NCBI GenBank assembly: GCA_934725015.1
Contig: CAKVAS010000004.1
Location: 62,001-126,000 of the forward strand
DNA length: 64,000 nt
DNA from: an uncultured Bacteroidales bacterium
GTDB taxonomy: Bacteria; Bacteroidota; Bacteroidia; Bacteroidales; UBA932
Direction: 5' to 3'
The notes beneath the pieces are model-generated. The model had not been told where the DNA came from. It did no database searches and saw nothing but the letters and a program-made list of their open reading frames with translations. Positions 8,819-16,674 of this stretch are shown piece after piece. Numbering within the stretch: the stretch's first letter is position 1; every line of letters begins with the position of its first letter. The position numbers and the translations under genes are program-made.

Positions 8819-8907
8819 CCCACGGTTTCATGTTATTTTTAAAGTTCTTGATGCAAGATTTTATGGTTTTGGGATTATATATTCGGAAATTGAAAAATAC
8901 GAATATT

Positions 8908-9672
8908 ATGAAAGCAAGAAACATCATCCTTATGGCGGCGATTGCGGTGCTTTCGCTGTCATGTTCAAAGAACACGACGGATTACTCCAAGTATTACCCG
9001 AATTACATCCTGACCTGCAAGACTGACGACGCGGGGACATTTTACCTCCAGCTCGACGACAAGACCACGGCTCTTCCGCTGAACGTCAAGAAGCCTCTTT
9101 TCGGGGGCAAGGAAGTGCGTGCGCTCGCGAACATCACCGACAAGGGCGAGGGCACTGAGGAAAACGGCGGCGAGGGCTTTGACAGGGTCGTTGAAATCAA
9201 CACCATCGACAGCATACTCACCAAAAAGCCGGTTCCGACGCTCGGAAGCGTGGCCGAGGACGAGAAGAAATATGGCAAGGATCATGTCGCAGTCATAGAC
9301 CTCTGGGCGACCGGAATTGAGGACGGCTATCTCAACCTCTGCTTTGACGCGGCGTGGGGACGCTACGGACGGGTTCACTACATCAACCTCGTCACCGGCA
9401 CCGACCCTGCCGACCCTTACACTCTCGTGCTCAGGCACGACGCCAACGGCGACGACTATATGGCCGGCTCTTATGTTGCGCGTTCTTTAGTGGCATTCAG
9501 CCTGCGCGAACTTCCTGACACACAGGGCAAGACGGTCGATCTCACGCTGAAGTACGACACCCGCGAAGGGCAGAAATCCAGAAAGTACAAGTACAGCAGC
9601 GGCAAGTCGGAGGACGAGACACAGAAGCAGTCCGTGCTCAAGGGTGTGGACCTCAGTCTCAGGATTGAATAA
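8908..9672 (+). CDS. NigD-like lipoprotein
   Basis: 254 residues with lipoprotein signal (MKARNIILMAAIAVLSLSCSK; Cys near residue 19). The rest matches the NigD-like family of Bacteroidetes: an N-terminal small beta domain (YILTCKTDDAGTFYLQLDD, RALANITDKGE) and a C-terminal beta-sandwich (VIDLWATGIEDGYLNLCFDA, HYINLVTG, LVLRHDANGDD). NigD was named from a bacteriocin-linked operon, but these proteins are generally of unknown function and exported. In-frame start codons further upstream (8731) precede the signal peptide and are unlikely. Confidence 0.8.
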   Translation: MKARNIILMAAIAVLSLSCSKNTTDYSKYYPNYILTCKTDDAGTFYLQLDDKTTALPLNVKKPLFGGKEVRALANITDKGEGTEENGGEGFDRVVEINTIDSILTKKPVPTLGSVAEDEKKYGKDHVAVIDLWATGIEDGYLNLCFDAAWGRYGRVHYINLVTGTDPADPYTLVLRHDANGDDYMAGSYVARSLVAFSLRELPDTQGKTVDLTLKYDTREGQKSRKYKYSSGKSEDETQKQSVLKGVDLSLRIE

Positions 9673-9871
9673 GACTGCGGAAGATTGCCTCGGATTGATG
9701 CAATTGAACGAAATTTGCATCGGTTTTTTGAGGGCGGATTTCTTCAGAAACACGGAAAGGCAAGTTTCCTCGGATTGGGGACTTGTTTTTGAGCACGGGT
9801 TTCTTCTGGAAGAGTGCATGTACTTGAAAATATGTGTGGCTGACGAGGAAATAAAATAGCCCTCCGGGAAT

Positions 9872-10447
9872 ATGCAGATACGGGAACAGGAACTCATAAA
9901 ATCTTCGATACGGGGAGACGCTGACGCACGCAGGGCATTGTATGGCCGCTACGTTCAGTATCTCTCCGCCGTATGTTCCCGCTACATCACCGGCCGCGAC
10001 GACATTAAGGACATCCTTCAGGAGTCTTTCATAAAGATTTTCCGTTCGCTCGACGGCTTCGAATGGCGCGGCGATGGCTCGCTGAAGTCGTGGATGACGC
10101 GCGTCGTCGTCAATGAATGCCTCAAATTCCTGAGGGACAATCGAAGGCTTGATATGTTCGTGACTATGCCGGAACTGCCGGATGTGCCTGAGGAAGAGGA
10201 CGATGACGAGGGGCTATCCGTCGAGGACGTGCCTCCGGAGGTCGTGCATTCGATGATACGCGAACTCCCCGACGGCTACAGGACGGTCTTCAACCTCTTC
10301 GTCATCGAGGGGCGGAGTCATCGGGAAATTGCGAAAATGCTGGGAATCAGCGAGGCGACGTCGGCCTCCCAGTTTCATCGGGCGAAGAAGATTCTCTCGA
10401 AAAGGATTCGGGAATATGTTTCCGGGGCAGGAGCGCAGGGCAAATGA
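9872..10447 (+). CDS. ECF-type RNA polymerase sigma factor
   Basis: 191 residues. Region 2: LYGRYVQYLSAVCSRYI, DDIKDILQESFIKIFRSLDGF (core binding and -10 recognition), then WMTRVVVNECLKFLRDNRR. Acidic linker PEEEDDDEG at about residue 110. Region 4: RELPDGYRTVFNLFVIEG and HREIAKMLGISEATSASQFHRAKKIL (helix-turn-helix for -35 recognition). It is followed 25 nt later by a membrane protein that probably acts as its regulator. Regulon unknown. Confidence 0.92.
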   Translation: MQIREQELIKSSIRGDADARRALYGRYVQYLSAVCSRYITGRDDIKDILQESFIKIFRSLDGFEWRGDGSLKSWMTRVVVNECLKFLRDNRRLDMFVTMPELPDVPEEEDDDEGLSVEDVPPEVVHSMIRELPDGYRTVFNLFVIEGRSHREIAKMLGISEATSASQFHRAKKILSKRIREYVSGAGAQGK

Positions 10448-10472
10448 AAAATAGACTTTGGGATATAGCTTC

Positions 10473-11924
10473 ATGAATATGAAAGAGGATTGGTTGAACA
10501 GAATACGCGAAAGTCAGGCGGATTTCTCCGAACCGGAACCGGAAGGGCTCTGGGAGGGGATTGAGGCTGGGCTTGAGGCGGAGAACGGCGGGGCTTCGGC
10601 CGGCATTGATCAGGCAGGGGCTACGAGAGCGATGGTTTCGGCCGAAAGGGCACGGACTGGAGCTTCGGATGCCGGGGCTTCGGCTGGAATGGCATCACGT
10701 GGAGAGGCTGCTGTTTCAGGCCGGCGGTCTGCTCGCCGGTGGTGGGCCGCGCTGCCTGCCGCCGCTGCGGTGGCATTGGTGCTGTTCCTTTCCGTTCCGG
10801 GACATCGGGACGCTTCGGACGACCCGTTGAGATCTTCTGCTGTTGCCGCCGTTGAGCCGGCTGCTCCAGTTGAATCTGCTGCCTCCTCCGTTCCTGCCAA
10901 TCTTCTGGCATATTCGGCGACACCTCAGGCTTCCGAAAAGAATATTGCCGAGAGAACAATCCTTCCAGAAAATTCGGAGTCGGCAACTTCGGAGTCTTCC
11001 GACGCGACTGCTGGTGAGGTCGGCAAGGCTTCCGGTGAAGAGTCCCCGAAACGGCAGGAAACCTCTTCGTGGAATAATGCTCAGGGTGACGTCCCTCCGG
11101 GAAATCAGATTAAAAGAAATGAATTTAAAGAAAGTGGTTCTTCAGAAAACCGGCTTCCGGGAAACCTGCCCTCGGAGATCTGGCCTTCGGAAAACGACAG
11201 GCCGACCCGCAAGGCACGTCGGAGCGGTTTCAGTCTCGGTCTCCTGGCCTCGAATGTCGCCGGCAGCCGCAGTTCCGCCTCCGAGTATGCCGCGTTATAC
11301 GGCTCGACGGTCACCCGTCAGATTCACGGATTCTCTGAAACATCAGCGGATTTTCCTGACAGTCAGGGATATGCCGGCGTGATGCAGAGCAACTCGGGCA
11401 ATGAGGTCTCCTCAACTGTCAAGAACTGGCAGCCGGTTCAGGTCGGGGTGAGCGTCGCATACTCCTTCACTGACAGGCTTTCCGTTGAGAGCGGACTGAC
11501 ATATTCCTGCCTCGTCTCGGACTTGTCTTCAGGCACGCCGTCCGGCAACTACGACATCCGCCAGACACTCCACTACATCGGTTTGCCGTTGTCCCTGAAG
11601 TACGACTTACTGAAAGTCAATGGATTCAGCCTGTATGCTTCGGCCGGCGGTCAGATGGAAAAGTGTGTCGCCGGGAAGACGCGCACGGATTATTTCATTG
11701 ACGGGAGAAAGGTCTCTTCGGAGAACGGGCGCATAGCGGTGGAGCCTCTGCAATGGTCGGTGAATGCCCACATCGGTGCTCAATACAGTTTCAATCGCCT
11801 GGTCGGGCTGTATGTCGAACCCGGCGTTGCCTATTATTTCCGCAACGGTTCGCCCGTAAACTGCATCTATAGCGAGCGTCCTTTCAATTTCAGCCTTCGG
11901 GCGGGACTTAGGTTCTCTTTGTGA
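10473..11924 (+). CDS. membrane-anchored protein with C-terminal OMP beta-barrel, sigma-factor partner
   Basis: 483 residues from ATG 10473 (MNMKEDWLNRIRESQADF). An N-terminal cytoplasmic part of about 85 residues is followed by one transmembrane helix (WWAALPAAAAVALVLFLSV), a Ser/Glu/Pro-rich linker of about 140 residues, and a C-terminal beta-barrel-like domain (PVQVGVSVAYSFTDRLSVE, LHYIGLPLSLKYDLL, NAHIGAQYSFNRLVGLYVE, ending LRAGLRFSL) of the OMP_b-brl family. It follows the sigma factor at 25 nt. The layout suggests an anti-sigma-like region linked across the periplasm to an outer-membrane domain; this role is inferred from position. Confidence 0.75.
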   Translation: MNMKEDWLNRIRESQADFSEPEPEGLWEGIEAGLEAENGGASAGIDQAGATRAMVSAERARTGASDAGASAGMASRGEAAVSGRRSARRWWAALPAAAAVALVLFLSVPGHRDASDDPLRSSAVAAVEPAAPVESAASSVPANLLAYSATPQASEKNIAERTILPENSESATSESSDATAGEVGKASGEESPKRQETSSWNNAQGDVPPGNQIKRNEFKESGSSENRLPGNLPSEIWPSENDRPTRKARRSGFSLGLLASNVAGSRSSASEYAALYGSTVTRQIHGFSETSADFPDSQGYAGVMQSNSGNEVSSTVKNWQPVQVGVSVAYSFTDRLSVESGLTYSCLVSDLSSGTPSGNYDIRQTLHYIGLPLSLKYDLLKVNGFSLYASAGGQMEKCVAGKTRTDYFIDGRKVSSENGRIAVEPLQWSVNAHIGAQYSFNRLVGLYVEPGVAYYFRNGSPVNCIYSERPFNFSLRAGLRFSL

Positions 11925-12036
11925 ACAGGAAGCCTGGTCGTCCGGGCGAGGAGCGGATATATGAATTTTTGAGAAGGAAAATAAGATGTTTAATTGCCTC
12001 GGAGTGAGGATTATTTTTTAATAAAATCAATTGATT

Positions 12037-12528
12037 ATGAAAAGGTTAATATTTATGATTATGAGCGTGGCCGTGCTGTGCAGCTGCGGAACAGGAAAGA
12101 AGATTGATGCGTCAAAGGCGATTCTCGGAGACTGGGAAATCGTCGAGGCCGGGGGACACGCGGTCGAGACCGGATTCGACAAGGCGACAATCTCATTTGA
12201 CGCTAATGGCGGGGTGAACGGATGCACGAGCATCAACCGCTTCTTCGGCAGCTACAAGCTCAAGGGGGATTCGCTTGAGTTCGGCAGCATCGGTCTGACC
12301 AAGATGATGGGGCCTACTCCGGATGTCGAGAGGGCTGTCGTCGATGGGCTCAACACCGGAGTGAAGGTGAAGTTTGAGGACAAGGACAATGCGGTCGTGC
12401 TTTCAAAGGACGGCACGGAGGTTCTGAAGCTCAGGAGAACTGAACTCAAGGAGGAAGAGAACGGCGGGACTCCTGTAGAAAGCGCCGGAGAACCGGTCGC
12501 CGCTGACAGACCGGCCGTGGTTGAGTAA
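12037..12528 (+). CDS. META-domain (HslJ-like) lipoprotein
   Basis: 163 residues. Lipoprotein signal MKRLIFMIMSVAVLCSCGTGK with the Cys near residue 18, then a META domain: AILGDWEIVEAGGH, ATISFDANGGVNGCTSINRFFGSY, LEFGSIGLTKMMGP and DNAVVLSKDGTEVLKLRR. The core NGCTSINRFFGSY is the family's hallmark. META/HslJ proteins sit in the envelope and in some species affect novobiocin resistance or motility; here the function is unknown. A TTG six bases upstream (12031) would only add two residues. Confidence 0.8.
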   Translation: MKRLIFMIMSVAVLCSCGTGKKIDASKAILGDWEIVEAGGHAVETGFDKATISFDANGGVNGCTSINRFFGSYKLKGDSLEFGSIGLTKMMGPTPDVERAVVDGLNTGVKVKFEDKDNAVVLSKDGTEVLKLRRTELKEEENGGTPVESAGEPVAADRPAVVE

Positions 12529-12569
12529 TGGCAGTCATACACTCCTTGTTGGCATAGCCGCCGATGAAA

Positions 12570-12648
12570 TGCGTTATAGTTGTGCGCTAACCCGATTTTT
12601 CAATGCGTTAGCGCACAACTATTTTATTTATTGTTGTGCGCTAACGCA
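12570..12648. repeat. TGCGCTAACGCA iteron array upstream of ATPase gene
   Basis: Copies of the palindrome TGCGCTAACGCA (or its complement TGCGTTAGCGCA) are centred near 12575, 12609 and 12642, i.e. 34 and 33 bp apart; one further half copy is centred near 12588. The first and second full sites form an inverted pair (GTTGTGCGCTAAC / GTTAGCGCACAAC). The last copy ends 9 bp before the -7 box. Degenerate single copies of the same site recur at 14583 and 19496. Confidence 0.75.
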
Positions 12649-12656
12649 TTTTTTTA

Positions 12657-12664
12657 TACCTTTG
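12657..12664 (+). promoter_or_regulatory. -7 box of ATPase gene 12684-14123
   Basis: TACCTTTG matches TAnnTTTG. Expected transcription start near 12671; the ATG at 12678 would be almost leaderless, and ATG 12684 lies 19 nt from the box. Confidence 0.6.
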
Positions 12665-12683
12665 TCGCAAAACAATAATGCTT

Positions 12684-14123
12684 ATGGCAAAGGAAATAAT
12701 CGGTCGGGAATTGGAAATAAGGCTTCTCGAAGAAGCCTATAATTCGGGAAAACCGGAACTTGTGGCTGTGTATGGCCGAAGACGAATAGGCAAGACGTAT
12801 CTTGTGAAGACGCTTTTCCAGGACAGGTTCGACTTCTTTGTCACCGGGCAATACGAGGGGAAACTCGCCGACGAACTTTATTTGTGGAACAGGAAGCTTG
12901 TGGAATGCTCCGGCATTTTCTACCCGATGCCAAAGAACTGGACCGAGGCCTTCGATCAACTCAGACATTACCTCGGCACACTTGACGGGAAGCGGCGCAT
13001 ATTGGTTTTTATTGACGAGATGCCGTGGCTCGACACTCCAAAATCCAAATTCGTCCGTGCGTTCGAGAATTTCTGGAATGACTGGGCCTCGTCACGAGAC
13101 AATCTGATGATAATAATTTGCGGTTCCGCCACGACATGGATGAACGACAATGTCATCGCGCAGAAGGGCGGACTTCACAACAGGGTGACGCGCAAGGTGA
13201 AACTGGCTCAGTTCAGTCTTCATGAGACATCACTTTTCCTCGAAGGGAAGGGAATAAAATGGACGCGCCATCAGATTGCGGAATGCTTCATGATTCTTGG
13301 AGGGACTCCATATTACCTTGACTTGCTTCAAAAGGGCTACAGTCTGCCGCAGAACATAGATTTCCTTTTCTTCAGGAAAAATGCGGAGCTGGACGGCGAA
13401 TACAATGTGCTGCTGAAGTCATTGTTCAAGGACTCCCAGATATATCGTCGTGTAATAGAGACTCTTGCAAAACGGTCAAAGGGCATGACGAGGAAAGAGA
13501 TATATGATGATGTGAAATTTTCGGACGGAGGAACGCTTACCGTTGTCCTTGAAAATCTTATGAACTGCGATTTCGTCCGTTCATATTCAGCGTTCGGCAA
13601 AAAGGACCGCGACACAATGTACCAGCTCAGCGATATGTTCATTCTGTTCTGTCTGAAGTTCGTCAGAAAAGGGGACGGAAAGGACGAGTCGTTCTGGTCC
13701 AATTCAATTGATGACCCCTCACGCAGAGCCTGGTCTGGCTATGCCTTTGAGCAGCTATGTTTCAGCCACATTCCGCAGATTAAGGAGCGGCTCGGAATAC
13801 GCGGGGTACTGAGCAATGTGTGCTCGTGGTACAGGCCCGGAAACAAGGACAAGGGCATAAAGGGACGGCAGATAGATATGCTGATAGAGCGCCGCGACCA
13901 GGTAATCAATGTGTGTGAGGCAAAATTCTCAGTCCGCCCATACATGGTCACGGAAAAGTACCTCGCTGAAATGAATGAAAGAATGGAGGATTTCCGTGAA
14001 ACGACCGGAACAAAATCCGCCCTACACTTGACCATGATTGCATCTTCCGGCCTCGTTCCAAATGAATGCTCCGGCGAGATTCAAAGCGTCGTGACGCTCG
14101 ACGACTTGTTCAAGCCTTTGTAA
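12684..14123 (+). CDS. AAA+ ATPase, DUF234-type with PD-(D/E)XK motif (ATPase 1)
   Basis: 479 residues. Walker A GRRRIGKT (31-38), Walker B ILVFIDEMPWLDT, sensor ICGSATTWM, a winged-helix middle (KGMTRKEIYDDVKFSDGGTL), and a C-terminal DUF234 region with RQIDMLIERRDQVINVCEAK, a D ... E-x-K nuclease-fold signature. It ends LDDLFKPL, a tail reused in three nearby scars. Paralogue of the genes at 14762 and 17940. Such proteins are abundant in Bacteroidales and archaea; the activity is not established. ATG 12684 aligns with paralogue starts (MxKIIGRE); ATG 12678 is possible. Confidence 0.85.
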   Translation: MAKEIIGRELEIRLLEEAYNSGKPELVAVYGRRRIGKTYLVKTLFQDRFDFFVTGQYEGKLADELYLWNRKLVECSGIFYPMPKNWTEAFDQLRHYLGTLDGKRRILVFIDEMPWLDTPKSKFVRAFENFWNDWASSRDNLMIIICGSATTWMNDNVIAQKGGLHNRVTRKVKLAQFSLHETSLFLEGKGIKWTRHQIAECFMILGGTPYYLDLLQKGYSLPQNIDFLFFRKNAELDGEYNVLLKSLFKDSQIYRRVIETLAKRSKGMTRKEIYDDVKFSDGGTLTVVLENLMNCDFVRSYSAFGKKDRDTMYQLSDMFILFCLKFVRKGDGKDESFWSNSIDDPSRRAWSGYAFEQLCFSHIPQIKERLGIRGVLSNVCSWYRPGNKDKGIKGRQIDMLIERRDQVINVCEAKFSVRPYMVTEKYLAEMNERMEDFRETTGTKSALHLTMIASSGLVPNECSGEIQSVVTLDDLFKPL

Positions 14124-14151
14124 AAAGTCCGGGCAATCACTAAATTTTCCG

Positions 14152-14220
14152 TCACTTCCTATTGCTTACTCTTCAAATAAGTTGAAGCGTCGCTATCTTT
14201 GAGGTTGAGAACAATTCTCA
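14152..14220 (+). repeat. 69-bp repeat, copy 1, downstream of ATPase 1
   Basis: Matches 16275-16343 with a single mismatch seen. It holds the palindrome CTTCAA-ATAAG-TTGAAG and, 6 bp later, a -7-like box TATCTTTG (14194-14201), so it may be a mobile promoter or operator. In both copies it follows the ATPase 1 tail and the sequence AAAAGTCCGGGC. Confidence 0.85.
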
Positions 14221-14365
14221 ATATTTGAGTGTGATGATAAAGTTGAGTCTGAATATGTGCCTGATATAATGCGGAATCGCATTGTAAACATAGACGATAT
14301 AATATCCAATAACATCAGTGAGGTAATAGCTTTGGCCAATAATTGATGTTCTTACAAGATTCTTA
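14221..14365. other. AT-rich gap, no gene seen
   Basis: Between the 69-bp repeat and the repeat block. One 25-codon frame (14268-14345, starting MRNRIVNIDD) is too short to call and has no recognisable content. Confidence 0.4.
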
Positions 14366-14492
14366 GCAGGGGAGTAATCGGGAGTCCGGAGGGCTGAGAG
14401 GCTTTCCTGAGAGGAACAGCAAGCTCAGCGGTCCACTTAGTCCCATAGAATTCGAGGGGTTTAGGGACAGGTGGGATTGGATTGATTTTGTT

Positions 14493-14543
14493 GTGAGAGC
14501 GGGCGAAATTCGGTAAAAAAGTCCGAATTTCGCCCGCTCTCAC
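14493..14543. repeat. 51-bp palindrome, single copy
   Basis: Two perfect 21-bp arms beginning GTGAGAGCGGGCGAAATTCG around a nine-base spacer TAAAAAAGT. Two other copies flank the ATPase gene at 17940-19367. No T-run follows the stem, so it is not a typical intrinsic terminator. Confidence 0.9.
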
Positions 14544-14580
14544 GCAAATGTAAAACTGGTTCGATAACTTATCCGACCGT

Positions 14581-14668
14581 ATAGTTGTGCGCTAACGCAT
14601 TTTTTGAACCACTTACCGCAAAACAATAATGTCAGATGGCGCTCGACGATTTGTTCAAGCCATTGTAA
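14581..14668 (+). pseudogene. scar of a deleted ATPase 1-type gene
   Basis: Starts with the iteron GTTGTGCGCTAACGCA and GCAAAACAATAATG, the same 14 nt that surround the ATG of ATPase 1. Only four codons later comes CTCGACGATTTGTTCAAG ... TTGTAA (14642-14668), the last codons LDDLFKPL-stop of ATPase 1, followed by AAAAGTCCGGG as in the intact gene. Everything between start and tail is gone. Confidence 0.75.
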
Positions 14669-14672
14669 AAGT

Positions 14673-14729
14673 CCGGGATAAATTCACATTAAGTGGCAAA
14701 AATGCCGAGATAATGTGGAATTATCTCGG
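14673..14729. repeat. CCGAGATAAT iterons upstream of ATPase 2
   Basis: CCGGGATAA at 14673 and CCGAGATAA at 14705 are 32 bp apart; the second forms a perfect palindrome with ATTATCTCGG at 14720-14729. The whole stretch 14668-14736 can also fold as one long hairpin (AAAAGTCCG ... CGGACTTTT). A degenerate copy occurs at 19587-19650. Confidence 0.7.
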
Positions 14730-14737
14730 ACTTTTTG

Positions 14738-14745
14738 TATTTTTG
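14738..14745 (+). promoter_or_regulatory. -7 box of ATPase gene 14762-16192
   Basis: TATTTTTG matches TAnnTTTG and lies 16 nt before ATG 14762. The TTG at 14735, in frame with the gene, lies upstream of this box and so cannot be the start of the transcript's coding region. Confidence 0.6.
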
Positions 14746-14761
14746 CGGGAAACAATCGGGT

Positions 14762-16192
14762 ATGCAGAAAATTATTGGAAGGGAAAACGAGCTTGCGGAA
14801 CTGAAGCGCTGTATGGAGTCGGACCGTTCGGAGTTTGTGATTGTCTATGGGCGCCGTCGTGTAGGAAAGACTTTCCTTATCGACACTTTTTTTCATGGGC
14901 AGTATGACTTCTCTTTCGTCGGGGGCAATCGTCTCTCAAAAGACAAGCAGCTGCGCAATTTTTCGAAGGCTCTCAAGAAGGCCGCCGGGTTGCCGGCTCA
15001 ACCGAAATTCTCGGATTGGTCAGATGCGTTTGACGCGTTGGAGGAGTACCTTGAATCCATCGACGAATTGCGGAAGAAAGTGGTGTTTATAGATGAGATG
15101 CCGTGGATTGACACTCCGAAGTCAGAGTTTGTGGAGGCTTTGGAGACTTTCTGGAATTCTTGGGGCTCCAGACGGAACGACATAATGTTTGTGGCAAGCG
15201 GCTCGGCGTCCTCTTGGATGATGGACAAGCTTGTGGAAAATCCCGGAGGGCTGCACGCGAGGATAACCAACAACATTTATGTGCGTCCGTTCACGCTGAG
15301 GGAGACCGAAGACTATCTGCGCAGCCGTCGGATAGGCTGGGATCGCTACCAGATACTGAAACTCTATATGGTCTTTGGCGGAATCCCTTTTTATCTCAGC
15401 CTGCTCGACCCGGCAAAGACTATGATTGAGAACATCGACTACCTTTTCTTCCGGAAAAACGGCGCGATGCGGATTGAGTTCGATGAACTTTACAATGCAA
15501 TATTCAGCAATTCAGGCAAATATCTCGAAGTCACGGAAGCCTTGTATAAAAACAAGTCGGGACTCACATCGACGGAAATACGCAAGGCTACAGGACTCGA
15601 TGGGAAGACTCTCGCGACGGTTCTGAGAAACCTTGAGAGATGTGATTTCATATTGTCATACACGCAGTTCGGGAATAAGTCACGTGGGACATTGTATCGG
15701 CTCATTGATTTTTACACCTTGTTCTATTTCAAGTTCATCAAATCATTCGACACGAAGGATGAGCAATGGTGGCAGCACAACTACAATTCCCGCTCCGTCG
15801 AGTCGTGGCAGGGAATTTCGTTTGAACTCGTCTGCCTCACTCATCTGAACCAGATAAGGCAGAGACTTGGAATCTCTGGTATATCGACGAGTGCCTCATC
15901 ATGGAGATACAGAGCTTTGCCTGATGGTAAGGAACGGGGAGCGCAGATTGACCTTGTCATAGACCGCGGCGATCATGTCATAAACCTGTGCGAAATGAAA
16001 TTTTGCTCAACAAAATTCCCCGTCACCGCCGACTATGAACGGACACTCAGGGATAGGATTCTGCTGTTCAAGGAAAAGACAGGAACGCCGAAGTCTCTCT
16101 CCTGCACATTCATAACGACTTTCGGCGTGGCTGACGGCGCACATCGCGGAATCGTTGACAGTGAGGTTGTTGCTGATGACCTTTTCGAGTAG
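14762..16192 (+). CDS. AAA+ ATPase, DUF234-type with PD-(D/E)XK motif (ATPase 2)
   Basis: 476 residues from ATG 14762 (MQKIIGRENELAEL). Walker A GRRRVGKT at about 28-35, Walker B VVFIDEMPWIDT, sensor ASGSASSWM, winged helix SGLTSTEIRKATGLDGKTL, and C-terminal AQIDLVIDRGDHVINLCEMK (nuclease-fold D ... E-x-K). It is preceded by the scar at 14581-14668 and followed by another ATPase 1 tail (16216-16245), as if it replaced or entered an older cassette. Role unknown; ATP hydrolysis and DNA binding are inferred from the domains. Confidence 0.85.
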   Translation: MQKIIGRENELAELKRCMESDRSEFVIVYGRRRVGKTFLIDTFFHGQYDFSFVGGNRLSKDKQLRNFSKALKKAAGLPAQPKFSDWSDAFDALEEYLESIDELRKKVVFIDEMPWIDTPKSEFVEALETFWNSWGSRRNDIMFVASGSASSWMMDKLVENPGGLHARITNNIYVRPFTLRETEDYLRSRRIGWDRYQILKLYMVFGGIPFYLSLLDPAKTMIENIDYLFFRKNGAMRIEFDELYNAIFSNSGKYLEVTEALYKNKSGLTSTEIRKATGLDGKTLATVLRNLERCDFILSYTQFGNKSRGTLYRLIDFYTLFYFKFIKSFDTKDEQWWQHNYNSRSVESWQGISFELVCLTHLNQIRQRLGISGISTSASSWRYRALPDGKERGAQIDLVIDRGDHVINLCEMKFCSTKFPVTADYERTLRDRILLFKEKTGTPKSLSCTFITTFGVADGAHRGIVDSEVVADDLFE

Positions 16193-16215
16193 TTTTCCAT
16201 TCCCTTTGGCCGGTG

Positions 16216-16245
16216 ACACTCGGCGATTTGTTCAAGCCTTTATAA
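16216..16245 (+). pseudogene. 3'-tail remnant of an ATPase 1-type gene
   Basis: Ten codons TLGDLFKPL-stop match the end of ATPase 1 (TLDDLFKPL-stop), followed by AAAAGTCCGGGC and the 69-bp repeat at 16275, just as after the intact gene at 14123. No upstream part of the gene remains. Confidence 0.7.
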
Positions 16246-16274
16246 AAAGTCCGGGCATTTGCCCCTATTCCCAA

Positions 16275-16343
16275 TCACTTCCTATTGCTTACTCTTCAAA
16301 TAAGTTGAAGCGTCGCTATCTTTGAGGTTGAGAACAATCCTCA
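16275..16343 (+). repeat. 69-bp repeat, copy 2
   Basis: Second copy of 14152-14220, with the same CTTCAA/TTGAAG palindrome and TATCTTTG box (16317-16324). It sits directly upstream of the RNA element at 16379. Confidence 0.85.
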
Positions 16344-16378
16344 TGGCGGCGCTGCTTTGACAAACAGAAACTTTTACT

Positions 16379-16545
16379 TACCTTTGCGTCGTTGCGGATG
16401 AAAGTCTGCGACAGACATATTGGTGAAAGTGTTTTCGCACTGTCCTTCAAAGAAAATCTGGCAGTTTTCAATGAAAGTAGGGACAACGACGGCACCGTCA
16501 TCTGTATTCGTTTGCGTGTGTTCAGCACCATCGATACGGGTGTGG
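16379..16545 (+). ncRNA. candidate structured RNA, copy B (leader of FISUMP gene)
   Basis: A -7 box TACCTTTG at 16379-16386 with a TTTG at 16356-16359, 19 bp upstream, gives a full Bacteroidetes promoter. The transcribed part matches copy A at 5646. Helices: 16441-16447 with 16479-16485, and 16502-16508 with 16533-16539 (24-nt loop, same as copy A), plus a 5' hairpin TTGCGGA/TCTGCGA. Base changes between the copies keep the pairing (U-A to U-G, G-U to G-C, C-G to U-G). It runs into the lipoprotein gene at 16675 and may be its leader. Confidence 0.5.
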
Positions 16546-16594
16546 GGATTGTTCTTGTCTGTTTACTTTCAGGTTTTGCCAGAACCTTCTTTGA

Positions 16595-16649
16595 GACGGA
16601 CGAATCAGACTCCACACTTTCTTTTTCGCAAACGTCCGTCCGGAGTCTG
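16595..16649 (+). promoter_or_regulatory. possible H-type pseudoknot in FISUMP leader
   Basis: Two perfect 8-bp complementary pairs interleave: GACGGACG (16595-16602) with CGTCCGTC (16633-16640), and CAGACTCC (16606-16613) with GGAGTCTG (16642-16649). The 1-2-1'-2' order is that of a pseudoknot. It ends 25 nt before ATG 16675, a position from which it could affect translation. Confidence 0.5.
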
Positions 16650-16674
16650 GCGGGAACAAAACTCTCATGATGAG

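Larger units (their letters stand above)
14366..14672. repeat. repeat block copy 1 (empty site)
   Basis: Composed of a left module (14366-14492), the 51-bp palindrome (14493-14543), and a right module (14544-14600) that runs into an ATPase scar. Each module reappears in the same order at 17760-17939 and 19401-19590, but there the ATPase gene 17940-19367 lies between two palindromes. Stops interrupt every frame of the left module in one copy or the other, so it is not coding. Confidence 0.85.

Noticed and set aside
14268..14345. 25-codon frame MRNRIVNIDD in the gap before the empty site
   Set aside because: Too short, no start signals, no similarity to anything recognised.
16420..16674. N-terminal extension of the FISUMP lipoprotein
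   Set aside because: The open frame runs through a promoter and the RNA element; a lipoprotein signal begins at ATG 16675.
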